Shown here piece after piece: positions 51,102-59,981 of a stretch of DNA of 64,000 nt (position 1 is its first letter; each line of letters begins with the position of its first letter). Source of the DNA: Metabacillus niabensis (GTDB taxonomy: Bacteria > Bacillota > Bacilli > Bacillales > Bacillaceae). A program made the position numbers and the translations under genes. The stretch spans positions 186,001 to 250,000 of the forward strand of contig NZ_JAIVLH010000004.1 of assembly GCF_020524345.1 (NCBI RefSeq), written 5' to 3'. A model generated the notes under the pieces. The model did not search any database, had not been told where the DNA came from, and saw nothing but the letters and a program-made list of their open reading frames with translations.

Positions 51102-51887
51102 ATGAAATTATTAACACTTAACTGCCATTCTTGGCAGGAAGATGATCAATTTGCGAAAATAAAGATTTTAGCTGAGACCATTCAGGAAAAGTCATATGAT
51201 GTGATTGCCCTTCAAGAAGTAAGTCAATCCATCAAGTCGGAAATCATCGATGGACAAGTGAAAAAAGATAATTTTGCCAGAGTTTTACTTGAAGAATTAA
51301 AAAAACTAGGAAATACTGATTATCAATTTGTTTGGGATTTTTCCCATATAGGATATGACATATATGAAGAGGGGATTGCTCTATTAACAAAACATCCGAT
51401 CGAGAAAACAACATCCTTTTTTATTAGTCAGTCAGAAAATACGGAGTATTGGAAAACAAGAAAAATTGTTGGAGCTGACATTCATATAGAAGATGATACG
51501 TTTAGCTTTTATTCGTGTCACCTTGGTTGGTGGGGCGATGAAGAAGAACCGTTTAAACAACAAATCGATGCTTTATGTGATAAGGCGAACGGTAAGGAAA
51601 AGTATTTTCTTATGGGTGACTTCAATAATGACGCACATATCAAAGGGGAAGGATATGATTACTTGCTAAGCAAAGGCCTCTATGATTCTTACTCATTATC
51701 TAAAGAGAAAGATTCCGGGATAACGGTTGCTGGCAAGATTGCCGGATGGGACAAGAACAAGCGTGATTTGCGTATTGATTATATTTTTTCCAACTTTCCA
51801 GTTCATGTGCAATACTCTTCTGTAATTTTTAACGGGGAAAATAAACCGGTTATATCAGATCATTATGGGGTAGAGATTACTATCTAA
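51102..51887 (+). CDS. Endonuclease/exonuclease/phosphatase family protein (MapP-like sugar-phosphate phosphatase)
   Basis: 261 residues of the DNase I-like fold: NCHSWQ (N-terminal Asn), LQEVSQ (metal Glu), YSCHLGWWGD, GDFNNDAH and SDHYGV (His base). No signal peptide. In enterococci the maltose 6'-phosphate phosphatase MapP belongs, to my recollection, to this family and lies with a maltose PTS. Placement 3 bp after the IICB gene supports dephosphorylation of the imported sugar phosphate; nuclease activity is less likely. Not proven by sequence. Confidence 0.78.
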   Translation: MKLLTLNCHSWQEDDQFAKIKILAETIQEKSYDVIALQEVSQSIKSEIIDGQVKKDNFARVLLEELKKLGNTDYQFVWDFSHIGYDIYEEGIALLTKHPIEKTTSFFISQSENTEYWKTRKIVGADIHIEDDTFSFYSCHLGWWGDEEEPFKQQIDALCDKANGKEKYFLMGDFNNDAHIKGEGYDYLLSKGLYDSYSLSKEKDSGITVAGKIAGWDKNKRDLRIDYIFSNFPVHVQYSSVIFNGENKPVISDHYGVEITI

Positions 51888-51909
51888 TCAAAACGAAGGA
51901 GAGAGCAAT

Positions 51910-52395
51910 ATGTTCAAATTGTTTACACAAAAAAAGGAACCAATTCATGCTCCTTTAACAGGAAAAGCAGTTGCGCTGGAACAAGTTCCGGATCCTGTTT
52001 TTTCGGAAAAAATGATGGGAGATGGAATGGCCATCGAACCAACAGAAAATCAAGTATATTCACCAGTTGACGGTGAGGTTGTCAGTGTGTTTCCAACAAA
52101 ACACGCGATAACTATTCGTTCAAAATCCGGCGCAGAGATTCTTATTCACATGGGACTAGAAACAGTGAAATTAAATGGCGAAGGATTTCAAGTTCATGTT
52201 GCGGAAGGTGACAAAGTTAAAAAAGGAAATCCAATAGCGGAATTTGATATACAAAAGGTATCAAATACTGGAACAAATATCATCACACCGATCATTCTTC
52301 TAAATGGAGACCAGTTTAAGATTGAAAATAAACAAAACAATCCGTCCGTAACAGGCGGTCAAGATGTCATTATGGAAATGACGAAAATTAAATAA
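51910..52395 (+). CDS. PTS glucose-type IIA component
   Basis: 161 residues, a complete IIA-Glc-like domain. The phospho-His lies in ILIHMGLETVKLNGEGF and the partner His in TKHAITIRSKSGAEI; GDGMAIEPTENQVYSPVDGEVV is the other diagnostic block. It delivers phosphate from HPr to the IIB of the IICB protein. It is the last gene of the operon (site AAGGAGAG), followed by a strong terminator. Confidence 0.93.
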   Translation: MFKLFTQKKEPIHAPLTGKAVALEQVPDPVFSEKMMGDGMAIEPTENQVYSPVDGEVVSVFPTKHAITIRSKSGAEILIHMGLETVKLNGEGFQVHVAEGDKVKKGNPIAEFDIQKVSNTGTNIITPIILLNGDQFKIENKQNNPSVTGGQDVIMEMTKIK

Positions 52396-52403
52396 TTGAT
52401 TTC

Positions 52404-52440
52404 AAGAGGTCTTAGTTGGTTTTCTACTAAGACCTCTTTT
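52404..52440 (+). terminator. Terminator of the alpha-glucoside operon
   Basis: The stem AAGAGGTCTTAGT/ACTAAGACCTCTT (52404-52416 with 52426-52438) is followed by TTTT. Confidence 0.88.
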
Positions 52441-52459
52441 AATTGGCAGAATTGTTTTT

Positions 52460-52536
52460 GCAAAGATTGTTGCTTTGCCAAACTATTTTAACTTAATAGT
52501 GGAATGGAGCGCAATGGAACGGTCTAATTTTCACAT
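52460..52536. repeat. Internally deleted copy of the 177-bp dispersed repeat
   Basis: It matches both ends of the element at 63452-63628 but lacks the 101 bp between the two TGGAGCG direct repeats of that copy, with one TGGAGCG left, so it is the expected recombination product. Confidence 0.75.
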
Positions 52537-52689
52537 ATACACTACATAAGAAACAACGATGTATCCGAAAACAGTTTATTAAAGTGCGTAAACAACGTGC
52601 AACCAAAAGTAAAACACAGGTATAATAGAATCAATCTAACCAAAAGACAGAAACAAACTAAATAACTAGTTGAACGTTGGAGGAAACAA

Positions 52690-53562
52690 ATGGACGAACG
52701 TGATTGGCTGATTTTAAAAGTGCTTTATGAAAAAAAGAATATAACGAAAGCGGCTCATAGTTTATATATCTCACAGCCAACATTAACTAAAAAAATTCAA
52801 CAAATAGAAAAAGAGTTTGAAGTGGTGATCATTACGCGGGGAGCAAAAGGTGTTCATTTTACACCACAAGGTGAATATCTAGTAAAATGTGCAGATGAAA
52901 TGCTTAGTCGTTTATGTGAAATGAAAGAAACAGTCCAAAATATGTCTCATGAGGTAGGCGGGACGTTACGATTAGCGGTATCGAATTATATGACAAGACA
53001 CAAATTACCTGGGCTTTTAAAGCTATTTCGTGAACAATTTCCTAATGTAAATTACAAAGTGACAACAGGTTGGAGTCATGAAGTATACCACCTTGTTTAT
53101 AACCAAGATGTCCATATTGGTATTGTACGGGGAGACTATCATTGGGCAGATGCCAAACAACTGCTTTTTGAAGAAACGATTTGTATTGCCTCAAAAGAGA
53201 AAATTGACCTTGAAGATTTGCCTTCTTTACCGAGAATTCAATATGAAACAGATATGACATTGAAAACACTAATCGATAATTGGTGGACAGGAACCTTTTC
53301 CTCACCTCCATTCATTGGAATGGAAGTGGACAAAGCAGACACGTGTAAGGAAATGGTACTAAATGGATTGGGTTATGGAATTCTCCCTAGTGTCCTTATT
53401 GAAAATCATCCGGATCTTTATTGTATCCATTTAAAAAATGAAAAAGGCCTTCCTCTTATAAGAAAAACATGGATGCTTTACCATGAAGAATCTCTTGAGA
53501 TGAAAGTTGTAAAGGAATTTGTTGATTATGTAAAAGAACTTGATTTTAAGGTTGATATTTAA
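52690..53562 (+). CDS. LysR family transcriptional regulator
   Basis: 290 residues: the winged helix (WLILKVLYEKKNITKAAHSLYISQPTLTKKIQQIEKEF) and a periplasmic-binding-like effector domain (GTLRLAVSNYMTRHKLPGLLKLF onward). The ATG follows GTTGGAGG. The gene is followed by a terminator and then an AEC carrier in the same orientation, so the AEC gene is a plausible target (inference). Confidence 0.9.
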   Translation: MDERDWLILKVLYEKKNITKAAHSLYISQPTLTKKIQQIEKEFEVVIITRGAKGVHFTPQGEYLVKCADEMLSRLCEMKETVQNMSHEVGGTLRLAVSNYMTRHKLPGLLKLFREQFPNVNYKVTTGWSHEVYHLVYNQDVHIGIVRGDYHWADAKQLLFEETICIASKEKIDLEDLPSLPRIQYETDMTLKTLIDNWWTGTFSSPPFIGMEVDKADTCKEMVLNGLGYGILPSVLIENHPDLYCIHLKNEKGLPLIRKTWMLYHEESLEMKVVKEFVDYVKELDFKVDI

Positions 53563-53591
53563 GTCATGGCTATCCTGCCATGACTTTTTTA
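53561..53591 (+). terminator. Rho-independent terminator of the LysR gene
   Basis: The stem AAGTCATGGC/GCCATGACTT (53561-53570 with 53577-53586) is followed by TTTT. Confidence 0.88.
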
Positions 53592-53769
53592 CTTTTAGAA
53601 ACATAGCGATAAGCCAATTTTTTCTAATTAGAACTATTCGTTTTTTGAATACCTTTCGATAAAATATTTGTATTTCAATAAACTATTTTTTGAACTTATA
53701 ATTTAGATACAGAGTATCAAAAGGAGTTGTTAATGGCTTTTTTGTAAAAGGTAATGGAGGTTTAATGAT

Positions 53770-54696
53770 ATGGACGTTTTTTTTCTTATTTTATTACAAG
53801 TTATTTTGCCAGTTTTTACGTTAATAGGTATTGGTGCATTTCTACATCGGAAATTTACCTTTGATATGGGAACTTTATCGAAATTAAATACGTATCTTCT
53901 TTTGCCTGCAGTTGGGTTTACTAATGTTTATGAAAGTAAAATGGGAGGGGACATACTCCTTGAGATCCTAAGCTTTCTTGCGGTACAAAGTCTTTGTCTA
54001 ATCATTATTACAACAGTCATTTCAAAGGTGTTTAAATTCGAGAATCGGTTATCATCCACTTTTAAAAACAGTGTGGTATTAATTAATTCAGGTAATTTCG
54101 GCTTACCTGTAAGCCAGCTTGTGTTTCAGCATAACCCATTAGGTGCATCTATCCAAATTGTTGTGATGGTCTTTCAAAATCTCTTAACATATACTTATGG
54201 TTTGTTTAATTCCGTTTCTGTTGGCAGTAGCAAATTACAAGCCATGAAGGCGTTCTTCAAAAATCCTGTTATCTATGCCTTTTTCTTAGGAATGTTACTC
54301 CATGTGACAGCTATTAAAGTGCCTGAGTACATTTGGACTCCGATTGAAACAGTCTCCAATGCGTTTTTGGCCATCGCTCTTATCACACTTGGTGCGCAGA
54401 GTGCCTTTTTAAAAATTAACCACCTATCACTTCCATTGATTCTTAGCATAATCGGTAGACTGGTCATATCTCCTTGTCTAGCCTTCGTCTTTATCTCTAT
54501 TTTTCATTTGGAAGGAATTACAGCACAGGCTTTGTTTATTGCAAGTTCATTTCCGACTTCCAGAAATAGTTCTTTACTTGCTTTGGAATATGACAATCAC
54601 CCTGACTATGCTGCCCAAACAGTCTTGCTGTCAACAATAGGGAGTATGATCACAGTGACGGTGGTCGTGTATCTTTCAAAGATTTTATTTCCTTAG
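53770..54696 (+). CDS. AEC (auxin efflux carrier) family transporter
   Basis: 308 residues, about ten helices in two inverted halves, with conserved NSGNFGLPVSQL in the first half and SSFPTSRNSSLLALEYD in the second. Bacterial members carry organic acids such as malate or malonate. The ATG follows AATGGAGG. Probably under the LysR protein encoded just before it. Confidence 0.88.
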   Translation: MDVFFLILLQVILPVFTLIGIGAFLHRKFTFDMGTLSKLNTYLLLPAVGFTNVYESKMGGDILLEILSFLAVQSLCLIIITTVISKVFKFENRLSSTFKNSVVLINSGNFGLPVSQLVFQHNPLGASIQIVVMVFQNLLTYTYGLFNSVSVGSSKLQAMKAFFKNPVIYAFFLGMLLHVTAIKVPEYIWTPIETVSNAFLAIALITLGAQSAFLKINHLSLPLILSIIGRLVISPCLAFVFISIFHLEGITAQALFIASSFPTSRNSSLLALEYDNHPDYAAQTVLLSTIGSMITVTVVVYLSKILFP

Positions 54697-54788
54697 ATAA
54701 AATATGAAACTTTCACCTTCACGGAACGTATTTCTTATATATGGAATATTTAATGTCATTGCCATCAACCTAGTTGGGGAGGTCGTTA

Positions 54789-54965
54789 ATTGAACATATT
54801 AATATATTATTGATTATATTAATTCTTTCCTTTCTTATCTTGTTTTGGTTCACTTATCATGAAAACCAATAAGAAGAAACGAAAGATCGTTTACTAACCT
54901 TACTAGTTGTGGCAGGTATATTTTCAGTGATTATTACCTTCGTCTTTGCCTTATTTGAAGATTAA
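54789..54965 (+). pseudogene. Nonsense-mutated small membrane protein gene
   Basis: A single frame, ATT at 54789 to TAA at 54965, encodes a helix (INILLIILILSFLILFWF), YHENQ, a TAA at 54870, then EETKDRLLTLLVVAGIFSVI and FALFED. A strong site (GGGGAGGTCG) precedes an ATT instead of a normal start codon. It is best read as a two-helix membrane protein of about 58 residues broken by a stop. Confidence 0.5.
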
Positions 54966-55016
54966 GGTGCAATTCCGTAAAAGAACATTTACCAAATTGA
55001 TAGAAGGTGGTGTAGG

Positions 55017-55517
55017 ATGAAACAACTCTATATAAAACAAAAGGTATTCAGTCTAAGCGGAAAGTTTACGGTGAAGGATCAGCAAGAGAATGATGTTTAT
55101 TATGTGGAGGGAAGCTTTATGCAAATCCCAAAGACTTTCTCCATTATGAATTCAGCAAGAGAAGAAGTTGCGCTTATATCAAAAAAAGTGTTTAGCTTTT
55201 TACCGACGTTCTTTGTTGAGGTGAATAGTCGTAAGGTGTTAACGATTAAGAAAGAGTTTTCGTTCTTTAAAGCACGTTATACGATTGATGCGGCAGGAAT
55301 TGAGGTACAGGGAAACTGGTGGGATATGGATTTTTGTGTTTTACAGAATGGTGAAGTGATCGGTAATGTGAGCAAGGAGTGGTTCAGTTGGGGGGATAGC
55401 TATCGGGTCCAAATTATGCAAGAAGAGATGGACGACATTATCATCGCATTAGTTGTAGCCATTGATTGTGTGAAGGCTGATCAAGCCGCCGCTTCCTCAG
55501 CATCGACGATAACATAG
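55017..55517 (+). CDS. LURP-one-related protein (YxjI-like)
   Basis: 166 residues of the LOR/tubby-like scramblase-type fold: YIKQKVFSLSGKFTVKDQQENDVYYVEGSF, then PTFFVEVNSRKVLTIKKEFSFFKARYTIDAAGIEVQGNWW and a C-terminal membrane-associated-type helix (DDIIIALVVAIDCVKADQAAAS). As in B. subtilis YxjI, function unknown. The ATG follows AAGGTGGTG. Confidence 0.9.
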   Translation: MKQLYIKQKVFSLSGKFTVKDQQENDVYYVEGSFMQIPKTFSIMNSAREEVALISKKVFSFLPTFFVEVNSRKVLTIKKEFSFFKARYTIDAAGIEVQGNWWDMDFCVLQNGEVIGNVSKEWFSWGDSYRVQIMQEEMDDIIIALVVAIDCVKADQAAASSASTIT

Positions 55518-55608
55518 TGTCATAAAATCGTTTTGATTAATTGCGGCAGTATTGGTCATGAAATACCTAGACTATAAGTGAATGTTTGAAGGGCATGTTA
55601 CCATGCCC

Positions 55609-57180
55609 TTACTCAATAAGTCCTTCTTCTTTTAGGAAATCAATTGCTACATCTTCATATTGTTGTTTATCAATATCTACTCGGGCATTAAGTTCTTGCA
55701 TTTTTTCATTGTCAATTTTACCGACTAGCATACCAAGTACTTCTTCAATTTCAGGATATTTTTCCAATGTATCTGCGCGAATGATTGGGGTCGCATAATA
55801 GGGAGGAAAGAAGTTCTTATCATCTTCTAGGACTTTTAGATTAAAGGCGGGAATACGTCCATCAGTTGAAAAGGCGTCGATGACATCTACTTCACCATTT
55901 TTTATCGCACTATACATGATTCCGGAATCCATACCCTTAGTTCCGCCAAATTGAATGTTGTAAGTGTCAACAAGACCTGGGTATCCATCCGGTCGTTCTA
56001 AAAATTCTGGCTCTGACCCGAGTGTTAGTTCAGATGCTTTCTTTTTTAAATCGGAAATGGTTGAAACACCCCAATTTTTAGCATCTTCTTCCCGGACTGT
56101 TAACGTATACGTGTTGTTAAAGCCAAATGGTTCTAACCAAACAATATCATATTCTTCTTTAAACCGTTTTTTGACAATGTCATAAACTTCATCTGGATCA
56201 CTTACCATTTCTTCTTTTAAAATGCTTAAGAGTCCTGTTCCTGTATACTCCATGTATAGATCATAATCTCCGCCATTCAGTCCATCAAAAGCAGGAGCTG
56301 TTCCACCAAGAAATGATTCATATTCTACATTTAGGTCTGTGTGCTCTTCAATTAAATGTCCCATAATATAAACCAAGATTTCCTGTTCTGTAAAGTTTTT
56401 CCCGGTAATCGTAATCGTATTTTTGCCACCATTTTCAGCGCCTATTTGGGAGACAAATGTTGAGATTGGGATCAGCAAAATTAATCCAACAACAACCCAT
56501 TTCCGAACACGGGAAACGTTTGGGTTTGTTTTCGTCTCCTGAATGCCTCGAGGTGTTACATCGGTTTCAAGTAATTTAATTAAATAGTCAAAAATTATCG
56601 CTAAAAGGGCGGAAGGAATGGCACCTGCTAAAATGAGACCGGTGTTATATGTTTGTAATCCGCGAAAAATTAAATCACCAAGTCCACCTGCTCCGATAAG
56701 ACCAGCAATAGTGGCGACTCCAATAATTAAAACGGTTGCGGTACGAATTCCCCCCATAATCACACTTAGAGATAATGGCAATTCAACCATCCACAAAACT
56801 TGACGATTCGTCATACCCATACCAACACCTGCATTAATGGCAGATTGCTCAACACCTGTAATTCCTAAGTACGTGTTTCTTAAAATAGGGAGTAAGCCAT
56901 ATACCGTTAACGCAATAATTGCTGGAAGCTGTCCTGTTCCAATAAACGGAACAAGAAAGACAAGTAAGGCTAAACTGGGGATCGTTTGAAAGACACCAGC
57001 AATTCCGATAATAGTGTCCGCTATTTTCCTATGGCGGGTTAGATAGATACCCAGTGGAACCGATATTAAGATGGCAATGGCAATCGAGATAAGAGAAAGA
57101 TACATATGTTCTAAAATTAAACTCCAAATCGTTGGCCATCTGTTTACAAATACATCTATCGTACTTTGGATAATGTTCAT
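55609..57180 (-). CDS. opuFB: Osmoprotectant ABC transporter, permease fused to substrate-binding domain (OpuFB-like)
   Basis: 523 residues. Residues 1-215 are an OpuAB/OpuCB-type membrane domain (FQTIPSLALLVFL; GVGMGMTNRQVLWMVELPLS with the EAA-type loop; AGLIGAGGLGDLIFRG). A linker helix follows, then residues about 245-523 form a QAT/OpuAC-type binding domain (ITITGKNFTEQEILVYIMGHLI; GGDYDLYMEYTGTGLLSIL). The fusion is the arrangement known for OpuF, which imports glycine betaine and related compatible solutes. The ATG follows AGGAGGTGT; 13 bp after the ATPase gene. Confidence 0.92.
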   Translation of the reverse strand: MNIIQSTIDVFVNRWPTIWSLILEHMYLSLISIAIAILISVPLGIYLTRHRKIADTIIGIAGVFQTIPSLALLVFLVPFIGTGQLPAIIALTVYGLLPILRNTYLGITGVEQSAINAGVGMGMTNRQVLWMVELPLSLSVIMGGIRTATVLIIGVATIAGLIGAGGLGDLIFRGLQTYNTGLILAGAIPSALLAIIFDYLIKLLETDVTPRGIQETKTNPNVSRVRKWVVVGLILLIPISTFVSQIGAENGGKNTITITGKNFTEQEILVYIMGHLIEEHTDLNVEYESFLGGTAPAFDGLNGGDYDLYMEYTGTGLLSILKEEMVSDPDEVYDIVKKRFKEEYDIVWLEPFGFNNTYTLTVREEDAKNWGVSTISDLKKKASELTLGSEPEFLERPDGYPGLVDTYNIQFGGTKGMDSGIMYSAIKNGEVDVIDAFSTDGRIPAFNLKVLEDDKNFFPPYYATPIIRADTLEKYPEIEEVLGMLVGKIDNEKMQELNARVDIDKQQYEDVAIDFLKEEGLIE

Positions 57181-57192
57181 CTTTTACACCTC

Positions 57193-58314
57193 CTATTCAA
57201 TAATTTGATCGACAACATGTTCAACGAGGCTAGCACGGGTCACAATTCCAAGAACCTTATTTTGTTCATCAAGCACTGGAACAAACCCATATTTCGAGTT
57301 ATTTACATGCTGAAATGCAGTTTCTCCAGAGTCGTTGATATGTAGTCTTAATACGTCTGTATCCATTACATCTGCTAAAGTTAATTCCTCTTCTTTATAG
57401 CGCCTTTGGACTTCCCAAACTGTCGCAATACCAAGGAAGGTATCTTTGTTATCAACCACTACAAGGCTATCAACTCGTCTTCTTCTCATTAGCTTTAACG
57501 ATTCAGCAAGCCCTCTTGTTCTATATCCCGTAACAGGTGGAACAATCAGCTTTTTTAAACTTGGAAGCGAAAGAGCCTCATTATCCTGTAGTCGATCTTC
57601 TCCAATAAAACTACGAACAAATTCATTTGCAGGACGGCGAATGATGTTCTCAGGTCGATCAATTTGTACAACCTCTCCATCTTTCATAATGCAAATTCGA
57701 TCCGCAATTTTTAAGGCTTCATCCATATCGTGTGTCACGAATACAATCGTTTTGTGAATCTCTTGTTGCAGGCGAATCAATTCATCCTGAAGCTGTTCAC
57801 GACTAATAGGATCTAGTGCACTAAAGGGCTCATCCATGAGAATAATTTTAGGGTCTGCTGCCAATGCTCGGATAACCCCAATCCGCTGCTGCTGTCCACC
57901 ACTTAGCTCAGTAGGATAGCGATCTCCAAATGTACTAGGATCTAATCCAACCATTTTCATAAGTTCATCTACTTTGTCAACATACTTTTCTTTATTCCAC
58001 TTTAACAATCGTGGTACTAGGGAGACATTTTCTTTAATTGTCATATGGGGTAACAAACCTATTTGCTGAATCACATATCCAATTGTCCTTCGTAGCTTTA
58101 CGGGATCCTCTTTTGAAATATCCTTTCCTTCAATTGTAATTGTGCCACCTGTTGGTTCGATTAGACGGTTTATCATTCTCATTGTTGTTGTTTTACCAGA
58201 GCCACTGGGTCCGATAAGAACAAGTAGTTCTCCTTCTTTTACCTCAAATGAAATATCCGTAAGCGCCTTAAAGCCATCCTGAAATGTTTTCGAAACATTA
58301 TTGAACTTTATCAA
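57193..58314 (-). CDS. opuFA: Osmoprotectant ABC transporter ATP-binding protein with CBS domains (OpuFA/OpuCA-like)
   Basis: 373 residues: Walker A GPSGSGKTTTMRMINR, signature LSGGQQQRIG, Walker B IILMDEPFSALD, H-loop VTHDMDEA. The C-terminal ~120 residues hold two CBS domains (SLKLMRRRRVDSLVVVDN; VMDTDVLRLHINDSGETAFQHV). CBS pairs gate osmolyte uptake by ionic strength or nucleotides. The start is TTG at 58314 behind GAGGAGGTG. It is the first gene of a two-gene operon, with a candidate sigma-B promoter and a folded leader. Confidence 0.93.
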   Translation of the reverse strand: MIKFNNVSKTFQDGFKALTDISFEVKEGELLVLIGPSGSGKTTTMRMINRLIEPTGGTITIEGKDISKEDPVKLRRTIGYVIQQIGLLPHMTIKENVSLVPRLLKWNKEKYVDKVDELMKMVGLDPSTFGDRYPTELSGGQQQRIGVIRALAADPKIILMDEPFSALDPISREQLQDELIRLQQEIHKTIVFVTHDMDEALKIADRICIMKDGEVVQIDRPENIIRRPANEFVRSFIGEDRLQDNEALSLPSLKKLIVPPVTGYRTRGLAESLKLMRRRRVDSLVVVDNKDTFLGIATVWEVQRRYKEEELTLADVMDTDVLRLHINDSGETAFQHVNNSKYGFVPVLDEQNKVLGIVTRASLVEHVVDQIIE

Positions 58315-58344
58315 AACCGCTCACACCTCCTCACTTTTAAATAC

Positions 58345-58456
58345 GTAATGACGTAAATGTATCCTTCCCAAAGGTCATTACTCTAATTCAATGTTTACGT
58401 CTCATGCCAACAGGAGAGGCACCATCATTTTTACCCTTATGCAAGTGATTCGAAAC
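58345..58456 (-). promoter_or_regulatory. Candidate sigma-B promoter and structured leader of opuFAB
   Basis: On the minus strand, GTTTCG (58451-58456) and GGGTAA (58431-58436) are 14 bp apart, close to the sigma-B pattern. The leader contains two overlapping inverted repeats: GTAATGAC/GTCATTAC (58374-58381 with 58345-58352) and GACGTAAA/TTTACGTC (58394-58401 with 58350-58357). They share bases, so only one can form fully at a time. Confidence 0.45.
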
Positions 58457-58693
58457 CTATTTTGTTGAGATACTAAAGAACCTTATTTGAATGATCACCA
58501 GCTGATATAAAGATTGCTGGCGGTTTTTAATATATTTTTTACAAAGGGGACAGTTTTATTTAAGGATTAGTGTTTATTGTATTTTTAAAGGAGGATTAAT
58601 GTCTTTAAAGGTGAATAGTATGTAATAGATTAGGTGAAGCATATAATGATTTTTCATTATATAGGAGTTTTTTGAAAAAGGGGGAGAATAAAG

Positions 58694-59572
58694 ATGGATA
58701 CACTTAAAGAACCATTTGATTTTCCAGTACGGGAAAATACAAAAAGTTTTCTTGAAATCATACATGTAGAAACGGGTGAAAGAGAAACACTGGCAACCTT
58801 TGATCAAGTGATAGAAGCACCCAATTGGACTCGTGATAACAGGCTTATTTATAACAGTGGGGGACGGATTTACTCCTTTGACATTCATACGACTGAATGG
58901 AGTGTAATTGATTCGGGGTTTGCTTGTTTTTGTAATAACGACCATGTGTTGTCTCCGGACGAATCTCACATTGCGGTTAGTCATCATACTGTGGAAGATC
59001 GTCAATCTCGCATCTATATTATGCCAATAAACGGTGGTAATCCGACTCTCATTACACCGATGGCACCTTCTTATTTGCACGGCTGGTCTCAAGATGGTAA
59101 TACATTGGCTTACTGTGCTGAACGGAACGGACAGTATGATATCTATACTATCCCAACAAGCGGTGGGGTTGAAAAACAGTTAACAGATCTGCCAGGACTT
59201 GATGATGGTCCGGAATATTCTCCTGACGGCAGGCATATCTGGTTTAATTCAACACGTTCAGGCCTTATGCAAATTTGGCGCATGAATGCTATGGGCAGTG
59301 ATCAGACGCAAATGACATTTGAAGAAAGCAATAACTGGTTTCCGGACGTGTCACCAAATGGTGAAAAAGTAGTCTATCTTTCTTATCGTAAAGGAGACGT
59401 GGAACCCGGGGATCATCCCCCAAATAAGGATGTTGAGTTACGCATCATGTCAAGTTCCGGTGGTGAATCCCGCTTGCTTCTTAAACTGTTTGGAGGACAA
59501 GGGACGATCAATGTGAATTCCTGGTCACCAGATAGCAAACAAATTGCTTTTGTGAGGTATGAACTTTTATAA
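58694..59572 (+). CDS. TolB-like beta-propeller protein
   Basis: 292 residues with repeated WD40-like/PD40 blades; the pattern SPDG/SPDS and [13 protein letters not shown] recurs (residues about 85, 135, 180, 225, 280). It has no signal peptide, unlike periplasmic TolB. Such cytosolic propellers in Bacillaceae have no assigned function. The ATG follows AAAGGGGGAG. The region before it, 58457-58693, holds a hairpin CCAGC/GCTGG (about 58501-58525) and an 8-codon frame with an ideal site (58598-58624). Confidence 0.85.
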   Translation: MDTLKEPFDFPVRENTKSFLEIIHVETGERETLATFDQVIEAPNWTRDNRLIYNSGGRIYSFDIHTTEWSVIDSGFACFCNNDHVLSPDESHIAVSHHTVEDRQSRIYIMPINGGNPTLITPMAPSYLHGWSQDGNTLAYCAERNGQYDIYTIPTSGGVEKQLTDLPGLDDGPEYSPDGRHIWFNSTRSGLMQIWRMNAMGSDQTQMTFEESNNWFPDVSPNGEKVVYLSYRKGDVEPGDHPPNKDVELRIMSSSGGESRLLLKLFGGQGTINVNSWSPDSKQIAFVRYELL

Positions 59573-59591
59573 TATCTAAAAACATTTAATA

Positions 59592-59615
59592 GGTTGATTG
59601 GAGTACCAATCAACC
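59592..59615 (+). terminator. Hairpin after the TolB-like gene
   Basis: GGTTGATTGG-AGTA-CCAATCAACC (59592-59601 with 59606-59615) is perfect but lacks an adjacent T-run. Confidence 0.55.
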
Positions 59616-59741
59616 GTCCCATTAATTATTAATAGCTCAACGCTAGCGGAAGAGTCTTCTATTTTCATTATATGTTACCAAAAATGATTGATAGAAAAAT
59701 AATGAAAGAAACGTAACTAAATGGATTCTATTATGTAAGTA

Positions 59742-59885
59742 TCAATGTTGTGAGGAATGGCAATATCCACATTTTTCACAGAAAACAGAGCCGGATACAT
59801 AATTGATTGAATAAGGGTTATCTTTGTTACATTGTGGACAATACTTTACAACAGCTTTTGTCTTTTTTGTGATTGTCTTATACAC
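59742..59885 (-). CDS. Small zinc-ribbon protein, 47 aa
   Basis: A GTG start at 59885 follows GAAAGGTGGTGATTAC and opens a 47-codon frame. The product has a basic N-terminus (YKTITKKTKAVVKY) and a zinc ribbon, CPQC...CEKC, with a further Cys and His close behind (GYCHSS). It is not in a cluster. It may act as a DNA- or RNA-binding or metal-handling small protein; function unknown. Confidence 0.6.
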   Translation of the reverse strand: MYKTITKKTKAVVKYCPQCNKDNPYSINYVSGSVFCEKCGYCHSSQH

Positions 59886-59981
59886 GTAATCACCACCTTT
59901 CAATAAATTTATATGGTGTATAGTGGATAAACATTCAAGACAAAGACGTACAAATAGGAAAAAATTTTTAGGAGGAAAAAC

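Noticed and set aside
51102-51887. Annotation as a DNA endonuclease or sphingomyelinase
   Set aside because: There is no signal peptide and the gene is embedded in a PTS sugar operon, so a sugar-phosphate phosphatase fits better.
58345-58456. Considered as a c-di-AMP (ydaO) riboswitch for the osmolyte importer
   Set aside because: The leader is too short and lacks the conserved core of that class as I know it.
58574-59092. Minus-strand 172-codon frame opposite the TolB-like gene
   Set aside because: It is a shadow of the propeller gene in another frame; the plus-strand gene has repeats and a good start site.
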